Assembly: GCF_020748465.1 (NCBI RefSeq)
Contig: NZ_JAHZMP010000007.1
Coordinates: 62,001-126,000 of the forward strand
Source of the DNA: Terrisporobacter mayombei
Lineage (GTDB): Bacteria; Bacillota; Clostridia; Peptostreptococcales; Peptostreptococcaceae
Reading direction: 5' to 3'
Length of the DNA: 64,000 nucleotides
Part shown: positions 33,723 through 43,603 of the stretch, one piece after another
Layout of the letters: every line of letters begins with the position of its first letter
How positions within the stretch are numbered: position 1 is the first letter of the stretch
Position numbers and translations under genes: made by a program
The notes under the pieces: model-generated
Databases searched by the model: none
Told to the model about the DNA's origin: nothing
The model's input: only the letters and a program-made list of their open reading frames with translations

Positions 33723-35840
33723 ATGAAAAAAATATTAGTGTTAGCAGAAAAACCTTCAGTTGGAAGAGATATTGCTAGAGTATTAAATTGTAATAAAGAT
33801 AAAAATGGATATATAGAAGGAGATAAATATATAGTAACTTGGGCATTAGGACATCTCGTAACACTTGCAGATCCTGAAAGTTATGGGGAAAAATACAAGT
33901 CTTGGAAAATGGAAGATTTGCCAATAATACCCACAAAACTAAAAACTGTAGTTATTAAAAAAACATCTAAACAGTTTAACACAGTTAAATCTCAGTTAAA
34001 TAGAGATGATGTTTGTGAAATAGTTATAGCAACAGATGCAGGAAGAGAAGGAGAGCTTGTTGCCAGATGGGTAATAGAAAAAGCTCATGTGAAAAAGCCA
34101 ATTAAACGTCTTTGGATTTCATCAAGTACAGATAAAGCAATTAAAGAAGGTTTTGAAAAATTAAAAGATGGAAGACAGTATAATAATTTATATTATTCAG
34201 CAATAGCAAGAGCAGAAGCTGACTGGATTGTAGGAATAAATGGGACTCGTGCTCTTACTACAAAATATAATGCTCAACTTTCTTGTGGTAGAGTTCAAAC
34301 TCCAACTCTTGGAATGATTTTAAAAAGAGAAGATGAAATAAGAAAATTTGTGGCAAAGGAGTATTATTCTATAGATATTTCTACTAAAAAAGGTAGCTCT
34401 AATTTTAAGATGAATTGGATAGATAAAAAAAATAATACAACTTCTTTTAATGAAGAAAAAATAGAAAAGATAGCAAAAAAATTAAACAATAAAGAAATAA
34501 AAATTATAGATGTTAAAAAAGTAGATAAGAAAAGATACTCTAAACCGCTATATGACTTGACAGAATTACAAAGAGATGCAAATAAAAAATTTGGTTTCTC
34601 AGCAAAAGAAACATTATCAATAATGCAAAAGCTATACGAACATCACAAAGTTCTTACTTATCCAAGAACAGATTCTAGATATTTGACTACAGATATAGTT
34701 GAAACATTAAAAGATAGAATAAAAGCAGTTAATGTAAGTGATTATTCAAAAGTTTGTAATAAATTATTAAAAACTAATATTAAAGGAAATAAGTCTTTTG
34801 TAGATAATTCTAAAGTCACTGATCACCATGCAATAATACCAACAGAAGAAAGAGTATTTCTTGGTGATTTGAGTGATAAAGAAAGAAAAATTTATGACTT
34901 AGTAGTAAAAAGGTTTTTAAGCATACTTTGCCCTCCATTTGAATATGTGGAAACGACTATTACTGGTAGTTGTGAAGGAGAAAACTTTAGAGCTAAAGGT
35001 AATAAAGTGATTAACCTTGGATTTACAGAAGGATATGGAGATGACGAAGAAGAAAAACTAGATAGTATTCCAGCAATCTTAGTAAATGATATATTAAAGA
35101 TTGAAGAAGTAAAAGTTAAAACTGGAAAAACTAATCCACCTCCATACTTAAACGAAGGAACTTTACTTACAGAAATGGAGAAAAGTAATTTGGGAACAGT
35201 TGCTACTAGAGCAGATATAATCGAAAAATTATTTAATTCTTTTTCAGTAGAAAAGAAAAATAACAAAGAAATACACATTACTTCAAAAGGTAGACAGTTA
35301 TTAGATTTAGCTCCTGAAAAATTAAAAACACCAGACTTAACAGCTCAGTGGGAGAAAAAGCTTACAGATATATCAAATGGAAAAGCAAATAAAGAGACTT
35401 TTATTGAAGATATTAAAACTTATACAAAAGAAATAGTAAAAGATATAAATAAAAGTGATAGCAAGTTCAAACATGATAATTTAACGAAAAATAAATGTCC
35501 TAACTGTGGTAAATTTATGCTTGAGGTTAATGGTAAAAAAGGAAAGATGTTAGTTTGTGAAGATAGAGAGTGTAACACGAGAAAAACAGTATCACAAGTA
35601 ACAAATTCTAGATGTCCTAATTGTCATAAAAAATTAGAACTTAGAGGCGAAGGAGAAAATAAAATATTTGCATGTGCTTGTGGATATAGAGAAAAATTAT
35701 CTGCGTTTAATAAAAGAAAGCAAGAAGAAAAGCAAAAAGGATCTAAAAAAGATATACAAAAATACTTAAAGAATCAAAACAAAAAAGAAGAAAGTTTCAA
35801 TAATCCATTTGCTGAAGCTTTAGCAAAACTAAAAAAATAA
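33723..35840 (+). CDS. topB: DNA topoisomerase III
   Basis: The 705-residue type IA topoisomerase starts with the TOPRIM motif VLAEKPSVGRDIARVLN, followed by ATDAGREGELVARW with its acidic metal ligands. The catalytic tyrosine lies in LTYPRTDSRYLT near residue 317. The C-terminus carries two zinc-ribbon-like segments (CPNCGKF with CEDREC, then CPNCHKK with CACG), and a Lys-rich tail. It decatenates and relaxes negatively supercoiled DNA. Firmicute genomes often carry chromosomal topB copies as well as ones on mobile elements; no mobile-element genes adjoin this one. Confidence 0.95.
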   Translation: MKKILVLAEKPSVGRDIARVLNCNKDKNGYIEGDKYIVTWALGHLVTLADPESYGEKYKSWKMEDLPIIPTKLKTVVIKKTSKQFNTVKSQLNRDDVCEIVIATDAGREGELVARWVIEKAHVKKPIKRLWISSSTDKAIKEGFEKLKDGRQYNNLYYSAIARAEADWIVGINGTRALTTKYNAQLSCGRVQTPTLGMILKREDEIRKFVAKEYYSIDISTKKGSSNFKMNWIDKKNNTTSFNEEKIEKIAKKLNNKEIKIIDVKKVDKKRYSKPLYDLTELQRDANKKFGFSAKETLSIMQKLYEHHKVLTYPRTDSRYLTTDIVETLKDRIKAVNVSDYSKVCNKLLKTNIKGNKSFVDNSKVTDHHAIIPTEERVFLGDLSDKERKIYDLVVKRFLSILCPPFEYVETTITGSCEGENFRAKGNKVINLGFTEGYGDDEEEKLDSIPAILVNDILKIEEVKVKTGKTNPPPYLNEGTLLTEMEKSNLGTVATRADIIEKLFNSFSVEKKNNKEIHITSKGRQLLDLAPEKLKTPDLTAQWEKKLTDISNGKANKETFIEDIKTYTKEIVKDINKSDSKFKHDNLTKNKCPNCGKFMLEVNGKKGKMLVCEDRECNTRKTVSQVTNSRCPNCHKKLELRGEGENKIFACACGYREKLSAFNKRKQEEKQKGSKKDIQKYLKNQNKKEESFNNPFAEALAKLKK

Positions 35841-35924
35841 AACATTAAAGATAAAAAATGGGTAAATAATATTTGGGAAATTTTATTAAAATCTATGGAA
35901 TATATGAGCAAAAGAGGTGTGAGT

Positions 35925-37700
35925 ATGAATAATTTAAGTACAAGGGCCTTAGCTATAATAGAAATATTGAAAGAGTTAAATCATCCTGTAAGTAGTTTAG
36001 CTTTAAGTGAAGAGATTGGATGTTCAACAAAAACAATTCAAAGTGAAATTAAAGATATTAATAAACAACTAAAGGATACTAAAATAATTTCTATTAGGGG
36101 AGTAGGTTATAAATTAGAAGGAAAAATTGATGTATCTGAATGTAATAATAATACTTTAGGAAACATAGATAGAATTGAATTTATAATTAAAACAATGCTC
36201 AACTTAAATTTACAAGAAGAAAAAAGTATTAAGTTGGAAGAGTTGTCAGATGCTATGTTTATTAGTGTTTCTTCTGTAAAGAATGATTTAAAAGAAGTAA
36301 AAGAAATTCTAAGCAAATATAATATAAATATTGTGTCTAGGCATAAGCATGGAATCGGTGTTGAAGCCGATGAATCAGAAGTTATAAGATGCATAATAGA
36401 CTTATGCTCTAGAAAACATAATGAATTAACATTACAAGATTTTTTAACTGAAGATGTAAGCAATAAAGTATTTAACTTGAAAAATGAAATATTAAAATAC
36501 TTAAATAATGAAAATTTAATTTTAAGTGATATAGAATTCAAAAATCTATGTAGTACAATTTTTATTAAACTAAGCCGAAATAATTACAAGGATTATGATA
36601 AATTTATTAAAAATTATATAAAAGAATATAAAGTTAAACGTGAAGCAATAATGAATGATAATGTAAATAAAGAAAAAATAACTAAAGCAATTGCTTTATT
36701 TTGTAAAAATTTAAAATTAGCTACAGCCATAGATATTAGTAAAGATGAGTTCTTTATGGAGTGTTTATATAACCATATAAATAATTTGATTAAAAAAGAT
36801 AAGTTGGGAATTTGTAACTATAATGTGGTAAATAATGATGTGAAAATTAAATATCCTTATGCTTATGAGCTTGCTAAAATAGCTAAAAAAGCCATAGAAA
36901 ATGAGCTGGATTTGAAAATTGGTGAAGATGAAGTATCTAATATTGCTGTTCATGTGGGAGGAGCAGTGGAGAGATATTCAAGTAATAAAAAAAGAAAAAT
37001 ATTTAAGGTTATTATTGTTTGTGCATCTGGAGCTGGTACATCTATGTTAATAAATACTAAGCTACAGCAATTATTTAAAGACAGGATAGAAATAGTAAAA
37101 ATTATTCCTTCTTATTTAATTGAGTATATAGACCCTGCTGTGGTAGATTTTTTAATATCAACAATGCCTTTAGAGTACAACAAAATACCAGTTATTAATG
37201 TATCACCATTTTTAACTGAAAAAGAAATTAAAATAATAGAAAAATTCATGGACACAGGATATGTTTATGAAGATGTGAATGTGAAAGACTTCTTTGATAG
37301 AGCATTATATTTTACAGATTTGGATTGTAAAAATAAAGAAGAAGTTCTAGACTTTATGAGTGATGCATTATTAAAAAAAGACATCATTGATGAAGAAATG
37401 AAAAAATCCTATTTTGAAAGGGAGCAAATTGCCACAACAGAAATAGGAAATATGGTGTCAATGCCTCATGGCTCTAAAGGTAATATAAAAGAAAATAAAA
37501 TAGTAGTTGGTATTCTAAACGAACCTATAGATTGGGAGTATGGAAAAGTTAGGCTTGTAATAATGCTAGCATTAAATAACGAAAAGATACTTGACTATGA
37601 ACAAGTATTTTCAAGTATCTATAATAAATTAGATACAACATCAAAAGTGGTTAATATTTGTGAAAACAAATCTTATGAAAAGTTTATAAAACTGTTTTAA
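35925..37700 (+). CDS. PRD-type transcription activator with EIIB and EIIA domains
   Basis: The ATG at 35925 follows AGAGGTGTG, giving 591 residues. Domain order: HTH (residues 1-60, SALALSEEIGCSTKTIQSEI-like), a second HTH/Mga-like domain, two PTS regulation domains, a Gat-type EIIB domain with active Cys (VCASGAGTSML), and a fructose-type EIIA with active His (VSMPHGSKG). Such activators are switched by phosphorylation through HPr and the cognate EIIB. It lies directly upstream of fruK-fruA on the same strand and is the likely regulator of fructose uptake. A strong hairpin separates them. Confidence 0.88.
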   Translation: MNNLSTRALAIIEILKELNHPVSSLALSEEIGCSTKTIQSEIKDINKQLKDTKIISIRGVGYKLEGKIDVSECNNNTLGNIDRIEFIIKTMLNLNLQEEKSIKLEELSDAMFISVSSVKNDLKEVKEILSKYNINIVSRHKHGIGVEADESEVIRCIIDLCSRKHNELTLQDFLTEDVSNKVFNLKNEILKYLNNENLILSDIEFKNLCSTIFIKLSRNNYKDYDKFIKNYIKEYKVKREAIMNDNVNKEKITKAIALFCKNLKLATAIDISKDEFFMECLYNHINNLIKKDKLGICNYNVVNNDVKIKYPYAYELAKIAKKAIENELDLKIGEDEVSNIAVHVGGAVERYSSNKKRKIFKVIIVCASGAGTSMLINTKLQQLFKDRIEIVKIIPSYLIEYIDPAVVDFLISTMPLEYNKIPVINVSPFLTEKEIKIIEKFMDTGYVYEDVNVKDFFDRALYFTDLDCKNKEEVLDFMSDALLKKDIIDEEMKKSYFEREQIATTEIGNMVSMPHGSKGNIKENKIVVGILNEPIDWEYGKVRLVIMLALNNEKILDYEQVFSSIYNKLDTTSKVVNICENKSYEKFIKLF

Positions 37701-37717
37701 GCAACGTACCTAAAGCA

Positions 37718-37765
37718 GACAAAGTTAAATTTCTCTTTTAATTAAGAGAAATTTTTTGTCTTTTT
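37718..37765 (+). terminator. Long hairpin terminator between the regulator and fruK
   Basis: GACAAA and AAATTTCTCTT (split by GTT) pair with AAGAGAAATTT and TTTGTC, 17 pairs in total, followed by TTTTT. It stops or reduces read-through into fruK, so fruK needs its own promoter or antitermination. Confidence 0.85.
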
Positions 37766-37856
37766 GGAGAAAGCCTTTTCATATATCATAGTCATAGGAT
37801 ACAAAAGTAATTTAAAGAGCAAAATAATATATACGAAAAATAAAGGAGGAAATAAA

Positions 37857-38774
37857 GTGATATACACTGTAACCTTAAATCCATCTATAGATTATGTTAT
37901 TAATCTTGAACATTTAAATACAGGACATGTAAACAGAGCAAATAGTGAACACGTATATCCAGGAGGAAAAGGAATAAATGTTTCAAGGATATTAAAAACT
38001 TTAGGACATGATAATGTGGCTACTGGATTTGTAAGTAATTTTACAGGTGACTTTATAACTAACTCTTTATCTGATTTAAATGTTAAATCAGATTTTATAA
38101 AATTAGATAATGGATTTACTAGAATCAATGTAAAAATAAAGAGTGATGAAGAAACTGAAATAAATGGTGGTGGACCACATATAAGCGATGAAAAGCTTAA
38201 AGAATTATTTAATAAATTAAGTGGATTAAAAGAAGGAGATGTTTTAGTTCTTTCTGGAAGTATTCCATCAACTTTAAAAGAAGACTTATACGAAAAAATC
38301 ATGAAGCATGTAAAAGCAAATAATGTGAAAGTTGTGGTTGATGCAACTAAAAATTTACTTTTAAATGTATTGAAATATAATCCATTTTTAATAAAGCCAA
38401 ATAATCATGAATTGGAAGAAATGTTTAATGCAAAACTAGAAAGCATAGATGATATAGTAACTTATGGTAAAAAGCTTCAAGAAATGGGAGCAAGAAATGT
38501 GCTAGTTTCAAGAGGAAAAGATGGTGCTCTTCTTATAACAGAAAATAAAGAAGTGTTCATAAGTAATGTACCAAAAGGAAGTGTTGTAAACTCTGTTGGT
38601 GCTGGAGATTCTATGGTAGCTGGATTTATATCTGGATACATAAATAGCAATTCTTATGAAGAAGCTTTAAAACTAGGAGCGGCAAGTGGAAGTGCAACTG
38701 CATTTTCATCAGATTTAGCAAAGAAAGAGTTTATTGATAAATTAATAAAAAAAATAAATGTTGAGAGGAGATAA
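37857..38774 (+). CDS. fruK: 1-phosphofructokinase
   Basis: The start is the GTG at 37857, eight bases after AAAGGAGG; the ATG 93 bases upstream would precede the conserved N-terminus. The 305-residue PfkB-family protein begins IYTVTLNPSIDYVI and has GGKGINVSRIL (about 38-48) and the catalytic GAGDSMVAGFISGY near residue 248. It phosphorylates fructose-1-phosphate to fructose-1,6-bisphosphate. fruA follows after three bases. Confidence 0.95.
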   Translation: MIYTVTLNPSIDYVINLEHLNTGHVNRANSEHVYPGGKGINVSRILKTLGHDNVATGFVSNFTGDFITNSLSDLNVKSDFIKLDNGFTRINVKIKSDEETEINGGGPHISDEKLKELFNKLSGLKEGDVLVLSGSIPSTLKEDLYEKIMKHVKANNVKVVVDATKNLLLNVLKYNPFLIKPNNHELEEMFNAKLESIDDIVTYGKKLQEMGARNVLVSRGKDGALLITENKEVFISNVPKGSVVNSVGAGDSMVAGFISGYINSNSYEEALKLGAASGSATAFSSDLAKKEFIDKLIKKINVERR

Positions 38775-38777
38775 AAA

Positions 38778-40733
38778 ATGAGAATAATTGACCTTATTAA
38801 TAAAAAGTCAGTGAAACTAAACTTAGTTTCAAAAGATAAATCAAGTGTAGTAGATGAACTAGTTGATTTAGTTAACAATAGTGGAAATTTAAATAATAAA
38901 AAAGAATATAAAGAAGCAATACTTGCTCGTGAAGAATTAAGTACTACTGCCATCGGGGAAGGGGTAGCAATTCCACATGCAAAAAACAAATCAGTAAGTA
39001 AAGCTTGTTTAGCTGCTGGTATATCAAAAGAAGGGATAGATTACGAAGCATTTGATGATAGTTTATCTCATTTATTCTTTATGATAGCTGCACCAGACGG
39101 AGCAAACGATACCCACCTTGAAGTGCTATCAAGACTATCAACAATACTAATGGATGAAAGTTTTAGAAATGATTTAATAAATGCATCTTCAGTAGATGAA
39201 TTCTTAAATTTGATAAATGTGAAAGAAAAAGAAAAATTTCCAGAGGAAGAAGAAAAAGAAGTAGTTGTAAAAGAAAAAAAATCTAATTTACCTACAATTC
39301 TCGCAGTTACAGCTTGTCCAACAGGAATAGCTCATACTTTTATGGCAGCAGAAAATTTAAGTCAAAAAGCTGTAAATAAAGGAATAAGCATAAAAGTTGA
39401 AACTAATGGTTCAGCAGGTATTAAAAATGCTTTAACAAAAGAAGAAATAGAAAATGCAACATGTATAATAGTAGCAGCTGATAAAAATGTTGAAATGGAC
39501 AGATTTAATGGAAAGAAAGTTATAATAACAAAAGTTGCTGATGGTATACATAAGGCAGATGAACTTATAGACAGAGCTGTTAAAGGTGATGCACCAATTT
39601 TTCATGGCTCTAGAGGAAATGATATAGAAGAAGCATCAAATGAAAAAGAAAGCATAGGAAGACAATTTTACAAACATCTAATGAATGGTGTATCTCACAT
39701 GTTGCCATTTGTTGTTGGTGGAGGAATACTTATAGCTTTAGCTTTCTTATTTGATGACTACACAATTAATCCAGCTAACTTTGGTATGAATACTCCTCTT
39801 GCAGCATTCTTTAAAACAATAGGTGGTCAAGCATTCGGATTTATGTTGCCAGTCCTAGCTGGGTATATAGCAATGAGTATAGCAGATAGACCAGGTCTTG
39901 CAGTTGGTTTTGTTGGTGGTATTATAGCAAGTGCAGGATATACTTTTAGTAATCTTATGCATTATGATGCAAAAACTGCTATAAGTGCAGGATTTTTAGG
40001 TGCACTGCTTGCTGGTTTTGTTGGTGGATATTTAGTATTATTACTTAAAAAATTATTCTCATATTTACCAGATTCTTTAGAAGGAATTAAACCAGTTTTA
40101 TTATTCCCTGTATTTGGAATACTTTTAATGGGCTTAATAATGATAAGTATTAATCCAATAGTTGGTTCTGTAAATACAGCACTTAACAGCTTCTTAGCTT
40201 CTATGAGTGGAACTAGTAAAATATTACTTGGAACAGTTCTTGGAGCGATGATGGCAATAGACATGGGAGGTCCTTTCAATAAAGCAGCTTATGTATTTGG
40301 TACAGCTCAACTTACAGTAGTAAATGCGGGTCCAGAACAATTTGCCATAATGGCAGCAGTTATGATAGGTGGTATGGTACCTCCTTTAGCAATAGCTCTT
40401 GCTACAACTTTCTTTAAAAATAGATTTAGTGAAAGTGAAAGAAAGTCAGGAATAGTAAATTATATAATGGGATTATCATTCATAACAGAAGGTGCAATTC
40501 CATTTGCAGCAGCAGATCCACTTCATGTTATACCTGCTTGTGTAATAGGTTCAGGTCTTGCTGGTGCATTATCCATGGCATTTGGATGTGGACTTAGAGC
40601 TCCTCATGGAGGAATATTTGTACTTCCAACAATAATAAATCCTTTAATGTATCTTGTGGCATTATTAGCAGGTTCAGTAGTAGGAGCAATTTTACTAGCA
40701 ATTCTTAAAAACCCACTGGACAAAGTAAAATAA
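38778..40733 (+). CDS. fruA: PTS fructose transporter subunit IIABC
   Basis: The 651-residue protein has three PTS domains in order. EIIA is at residues 1-150, with the phosphorylated His in GVAIPHAKNKS. EIIB is at about 170-270, with Cys in AVTACPTGIAHTFMAAE. A membrane EIIC fills the rest (MLPFVVGGGILIALAFL, MAIDMGGPFNKAAYVFG). It imports fructose as fructose-1-phosphate, the substrate of FruK encoded just upstream. The order regulator-fruK-fruA is the common Firmicute layout. Confidence 0.95.
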   Translation: MRIIDLINKKSVKLNLVSKDKSSVVDELVDLVNNSGNLNNKKEYKEAILAREELSTTAIGEGVAIPHAKNKSVSKACLAAGISKEGIDYEAFDDSLSHLFFMIAAPDGANDTHLEVLSRLSTILMDESFRNDLINASSVDEFLNLINVKEKEKFPEEEEKEVVVKEKKSNLPTILAVTACPTGIAHTFMAAENLSQKAVNKGISIKVETNGSAGIKNALTKEEIENATCIIVAADKNVEMDRFNGKKVIITKVADGIHKADELIDRAVKGDAPIFHGSRGNDIEEASNEKESIGRQFYKHLMNGVSHMLPFVVGGGILIALAFLFDDYTINPANFGMNTPLAAFFKTIGGQAFGFMLPVLAGYIAMSIADRPGLAVGFVGGIIASAGYTFSNLMHYDAKTAISAGFLGALLAGFVGGYLVLLLKKLFSYLPDSLEGIKPVLLFPVFGILLMGLIMISINPIVGSVNTALNSFLASMSGTSKILLGTVLGAMMAIDMGGPFNKAAYVFGTAQLTVVNAGPEQFAIMAAVMIGGMVPPLAIALATTFFKNRFSESERKSGIVNYIMGLSFITEGAIPFAAADPLHVIPACVIGSGLAGALSMAFGCGLRAPHGGIFVLPTIINPLMYLVALLAGSVVGAILLAILKNPLDKVK

Positions 40734-40803
40734 GTTTACAATTTTAAACAAAATAAAATCATGTGATTGTAAATATAAAATAATTTATAATTAAAATAAG
40801 AGG

Positions 40804-40827
40804 CACCTTTTAAAAGGTGTTTTTTAT
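40804..40827 (+). terminator. Terminator of the fru operon
   Basis: CACCTTTTAAAAGGTG is a perfect 16-base palindrome followed by seven T residues. Confidence 0.82.
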
Positions 40828-40979
40828 TGCAAAAAATTACAAGTATTTGCTTGATTTAAAATGTAGCTTAAGATAATGTATATGTATATATATTTATTTT
40901 GATTGTATATAATTAAGGATAATTATATTAGAAGTGTAGGCTATTCATTATAAACACAATTATCAAAGGAGTGTAAAAT

Positions 40980-41687
40980 ATGGGGCAACCAATGTACAAA
41001 ATAATTGAAGAGTATGTAAAAAATTTAATTGACTCAGGTAAGTTAAGCCAAGGAGACTTAATACCTTCTGAAAATCAATTATGTGAAGAGTTTAATGTAA
41101 CTAGAATGACCGTAAGATCAGCTCTTAGTAATCTAGTGAAGGAAGGATATATTACGAGAAGAAGAGGTATTGGAAGTATTGTACTAGGTGGAAATATTTA
41201 TGATAATATATCTTCTGTAAGTGGATTTACAAAGGAGATGAAAAGCAAAAATAAAGAAGTATCTAATATACTAATAGATATAAAGGTGCTTGAGGCAGAC
41301 GAAGAATTATCAAAGAATCTGAGCTTAAATTTAGGTGAAAATGTATGGGAAATATGTAGAGTTAGATTGGCAGATAAAAAGAAAGTATCTTACATGGTTA
41401 CTTATATGCCTGTAAAGCTTTTTCCAAATTTAACAAAGAAAGATTGTGAAGATTCATTATATAAATATATAGAAGAAGATTGCGGATATAAAATAGCCAT
41501 TGCAGAAAGAGAAGTTGAAGCTATAATATCAACAAAGAAATTGGAAGAACAACTGGATTTAAATAAGAAAGAGCCAATATTATATATAAAACAAGTAAGT
41601 AGATTTGATAATGGTGATGTATTTGAATATTCTCATACCTATCATTATGGATATACTTTAACTTTGAGTGCTGTAACAAAACAATAG
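40980..41687 (+). CDS. GntR-family (HutC/UTRA) transcriptional regulator
   Basis: The 235-residue protein has a GntR winged helix at residues 5-75 (MYKIIEEYVKNLIDSGKLSQ, then IPSENQLCEEFNVTRMTVRSAL and TRRRGIGSIV). An UTRA ligand domain follows, with VWEICRVRLADKKKVSYMVT and FEYSHTYHYG. It lies just upstream of a PTS operon, in the same direction. Two sites of the HutC-type pattern GT-N-TA-N-AC sit on that operon's promoter. It is therefore the probable repressor of the operon, with a phosphorylated disaccharide or amino sugar as inducer (inference). Confidence 0.9.
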   Translation: MGQPMYKIIEEYVKNLIDSGKLSQGDLIPSENQLCEEFNVTRMTVRSALSNLVKEGYITRRRGIGSIVLGGNIYDNISSVSGFTKEMKSKNKEVSNILIDIKVLEADEELSKNLSLNLGENVWEICRVRLADKKKVSYMVTYMPVKLFPNLTKKDCEDSLYKYIEEDCGYKIAIAEREVEAIISTKKLEEQLDLNKKEPILYIKQVSRFDNGDVFEYSHTYHYGYTLTLSAVTKQ

Positions 41688-41720
41688 AAAAATAAAAAAT
41701 AAAAATTTTATAATAAAAAT

Positions 41721-41790
41721 GAAAATGTTTTCTTGAAATGTCTATACATTTGTTATACAATTAGATTAACAAAATAAATGTATAGACATT
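41721..41790 (+). promoter_or_regulatory. Compound control region of the chitobiose/cellobiose PTS operon
   Basis: In order: a CcpA-type site GAAAATGTTTTC (41721-41732); -35 TTGAAA (41733-41738); first GntR-type half of a long inverted repeat, TGTCTATACA (41739-41748); -10 TACAAT (41756-41761, 17-base spacing); and a second GntR-type site TGTATAGACA (41779-41788) just past the expected start. The two operators are the arms of a perfect 15-base inverted repeat (41737-41751 and 41776-41790). The layout predicts glucose repression through CcpA and specific repression through the adjacent GntR protein. Confidence 0.78.
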
Positions 41791-41896
41791 TTATGTATTT
41801 ATATACTCTATTTGAAATCATCAACAAAAGACTGGATATATAAATATAAATACACAAAAATAAATAAAAACTAATATTTTATGGAGGTATTATAAA

Positions 41897-42208
41897 ATGA
41901 TAAAAATAATGTTAGCCTGTTCAGCAGGAATGTCAACAAGTTTATTAGTAACAAAAATGGAAGCAGCAGCAAAAGAATCAGGTATTGAAGCAAAAATATG
42001 GGCAATATCTGAGGCTAATATTGATAAGGAGGTTCAAGATGCAGATGTAATATTACTTGGACCGCAAGTAAGATTTATGCTAAACAAAGCTACAGAAATA
42101 GCTAAGCCTTATAATGTTCCAGTTGAAGTAATCAATATGATGCACTATGGAACATGTAATGGGAAAGCAGTATTAGACAGAGCAATAGAGCTAGCAAATT
42201 TAAAATAA
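41897..42208 (+). CDS. chbB: PTS lactose/cellobiose-family EIIB
   Basis: A 103-residue protein with the phosphorylated cysteine in MLACSAGMSTSLLV (Cys8) followed by the typical LLGPQVRFMLNKATE segment. It passes phosphate from EIIA (gene at 45661) to the incoming sugar through EIIC. First gene of a five-gene operon with the order IIB, IIC, GH4 hydrolase, deacetylase, IIA. This content matches E. coli chb and favours N,N'-diacetylchitobiose over cellobiose as substrate. The symbol is by analogy. GGAGG precedes the ATG. Confidence 0.88.
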   Translation: MIKIMLACSAGMSTSLLVTKMEAAAKESGIEAKIWAISEANIDKEVQDADVILLGPQVRFMLNKATEIAKPYNVPVEVINMMHYGTCNGKAVLDRAIELANLK

Positions 42209-42227
42209 AAATTGAGGGGGAAATTTT

Positions 42228-43556
42228 ATGGAAAAATTTATGTCTTTCATGGAACGTTATTTAGTTCCTGTTGCAGCAAAGTTTGGATCGCAGAGGCACT
42301 TGGTGGCAATAAGAGATGGTTTTGTTGGAATGATATCAATAGCTATGATAGGCGCATTTGGTAATCTTGCAAAAAACTTGCCTTTTGAACCGTATCAAAA
42401 TTTCATAACAGGTACTACAATAGGTGGACACATTGGAGCAGTAGGTGGGAACTTATGGTGGGGATCTATAGCACTAATGTCTTTATTTTTAGCAGTATCA
42501 GTTGGGTATTCTCTTGCAAAATCTTATGACGGAAATGGTTTGCAAGCAGGTCTTATATCTTTATGTGCATTCTTGGTATTAAGTCCACAAACAGCTTCCA
42601 TAGTACCAGAAGGTGCAACTGAAGCAATAGTTGGATGGGGATTTATTCCTTGGACTTATGTTTCTACAAATGGATTATTTACAGCTATGATAGTTGCTTT
42701 AGTAACTACTGAAATATATATTAAATTATCAAATGTATCTTGGTTAACTATTAAAATGCCAGATAGTGTACCACCAGCAGTTTCAAGATCATTTGCAAAG
42801 TTATTACCTAGTTTAATTGCATTAACTATAATGGGAATAGTTGGAGTTATAATATCTACTCTTTCTGATGGTCAATTCATAAATGACTTATTACAAACTT
42901 ATCTAGCTAAACCTTTAACAGGTGTTGCAGACTCTTTAGGTGGAGCAATATTTGTTGCAATATTCGTTCATGTATTATGGATATTTGGATTACATGGTGC
43001 AAATATAGCATTACCAGTTGTTGAACCTATATTAATGGAACTTGGTGGAAAAAATGCTGAATTAATGGCGGCTGGAGCTACAGAAGGATATCATGTATTT
43101 GCAGGAGCTTTTCTTGATGCATTTGTATATTTAGGTGGATCAGGAATGGTTATAGGTTTAGTAATAGCTTTATTAATAGCAGGTAAAAGACGTAAAGATA
43201 TGATAGCTTTAGGTGGACCACCAGCATTATTTAATATAAATGAACCTATGATATTTGGTATGCCAATAGTGTTAAATCCAGTATATATGATACCTTTTGT
43301 ATTAGCACCAATTATATGCACTATAACAGCATATTTTGCAATATCTAGTGGACTTGTACCACCAGTAATAATGCCTAAAATACCATGGATAACACCTCCA
43401 ATATTTAGTGCAGTAATGGCAACAGGTAGTTTAAAGGGAGGTATATTAGCCTTTGTTAATATAGTATTATCTGTTCTAATATACTTACCATTTGTAGGGG
43501 CGGATGAAAGAATGGCAAAGAAAAAATTAGCAAAAGATTCAGGACAAATAGGGTAA
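42228..43556 (+). CDS. chbC: PTS lactose/cellobiose-family EIIC
   Basis: The 442-residue membrane permease starts 19 bases after EIIB behind GGGGGA. It has about ten helices and the family motifs LHGANIALPVVEP and GGPPALFNINEPMIFGMPIVLNP, the latter containing the sugar-binding Asn-Glu. It belongs to the CelB/ChbC/LicC group. The specific sugar is inferred from the neighbouring ChbG-type deacetylase. Confidence 0.92.
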   Translation: MEKFMSFMERYLVPVAAKFGSQRHLVAIRDGFVGMISIAMIGAFGNLAKNLPFEPYQNFITGTTIGGHIGAVGGNLWWGSIALMSLFLAVSVGYSLAKSYDGNGLQAGLISLCAFLVLSPQTASIVPEGATEAIVGWGFIPWTYVSTNGLFTAMIVALVTTEIYIKLSNVSWLTIKMPDSVPPAVSRSFAKLLPSLIALTIMGIVGVIISTLSDGQFINDLLQTYLAKPLTGVADSLGGAIFVAIFVHVLWIFGLHGANIALPVVEPILMELGGKNAELMAAGATEGYHVFAGAFLDAFVYLGGSGMVIGLVIALLIAGKRRKDMIALGGPPALFNINEPMIFGMPIVLNPVYMIPFVLAPIICTITAYFAISSGLVPPVIMPKIPWITPPIFSAVMATGSLKGGILAFVNIVLSVLIYLPFVGADERMAKKKLAKDSGQIG

Positions 43557-43603
43557 AAAATCTTGCTTAAATATAGATATATACAGATTGGATGGTGTAT
43601 GAC

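Noticed and set aside
34892-35278. 128-codon minus-strand open frame inside topB
   Set aside because: It is the antisense shadow of a strongly coding, well-recognised gene and has no ribosome site or family resemblance.
38654-38989. Minus-strand frame across the fruK-fruA junction
   Set aside because: Antisense to two conserved genes; low-complexity Ser/Phe-rich translation typical of shadow frames.
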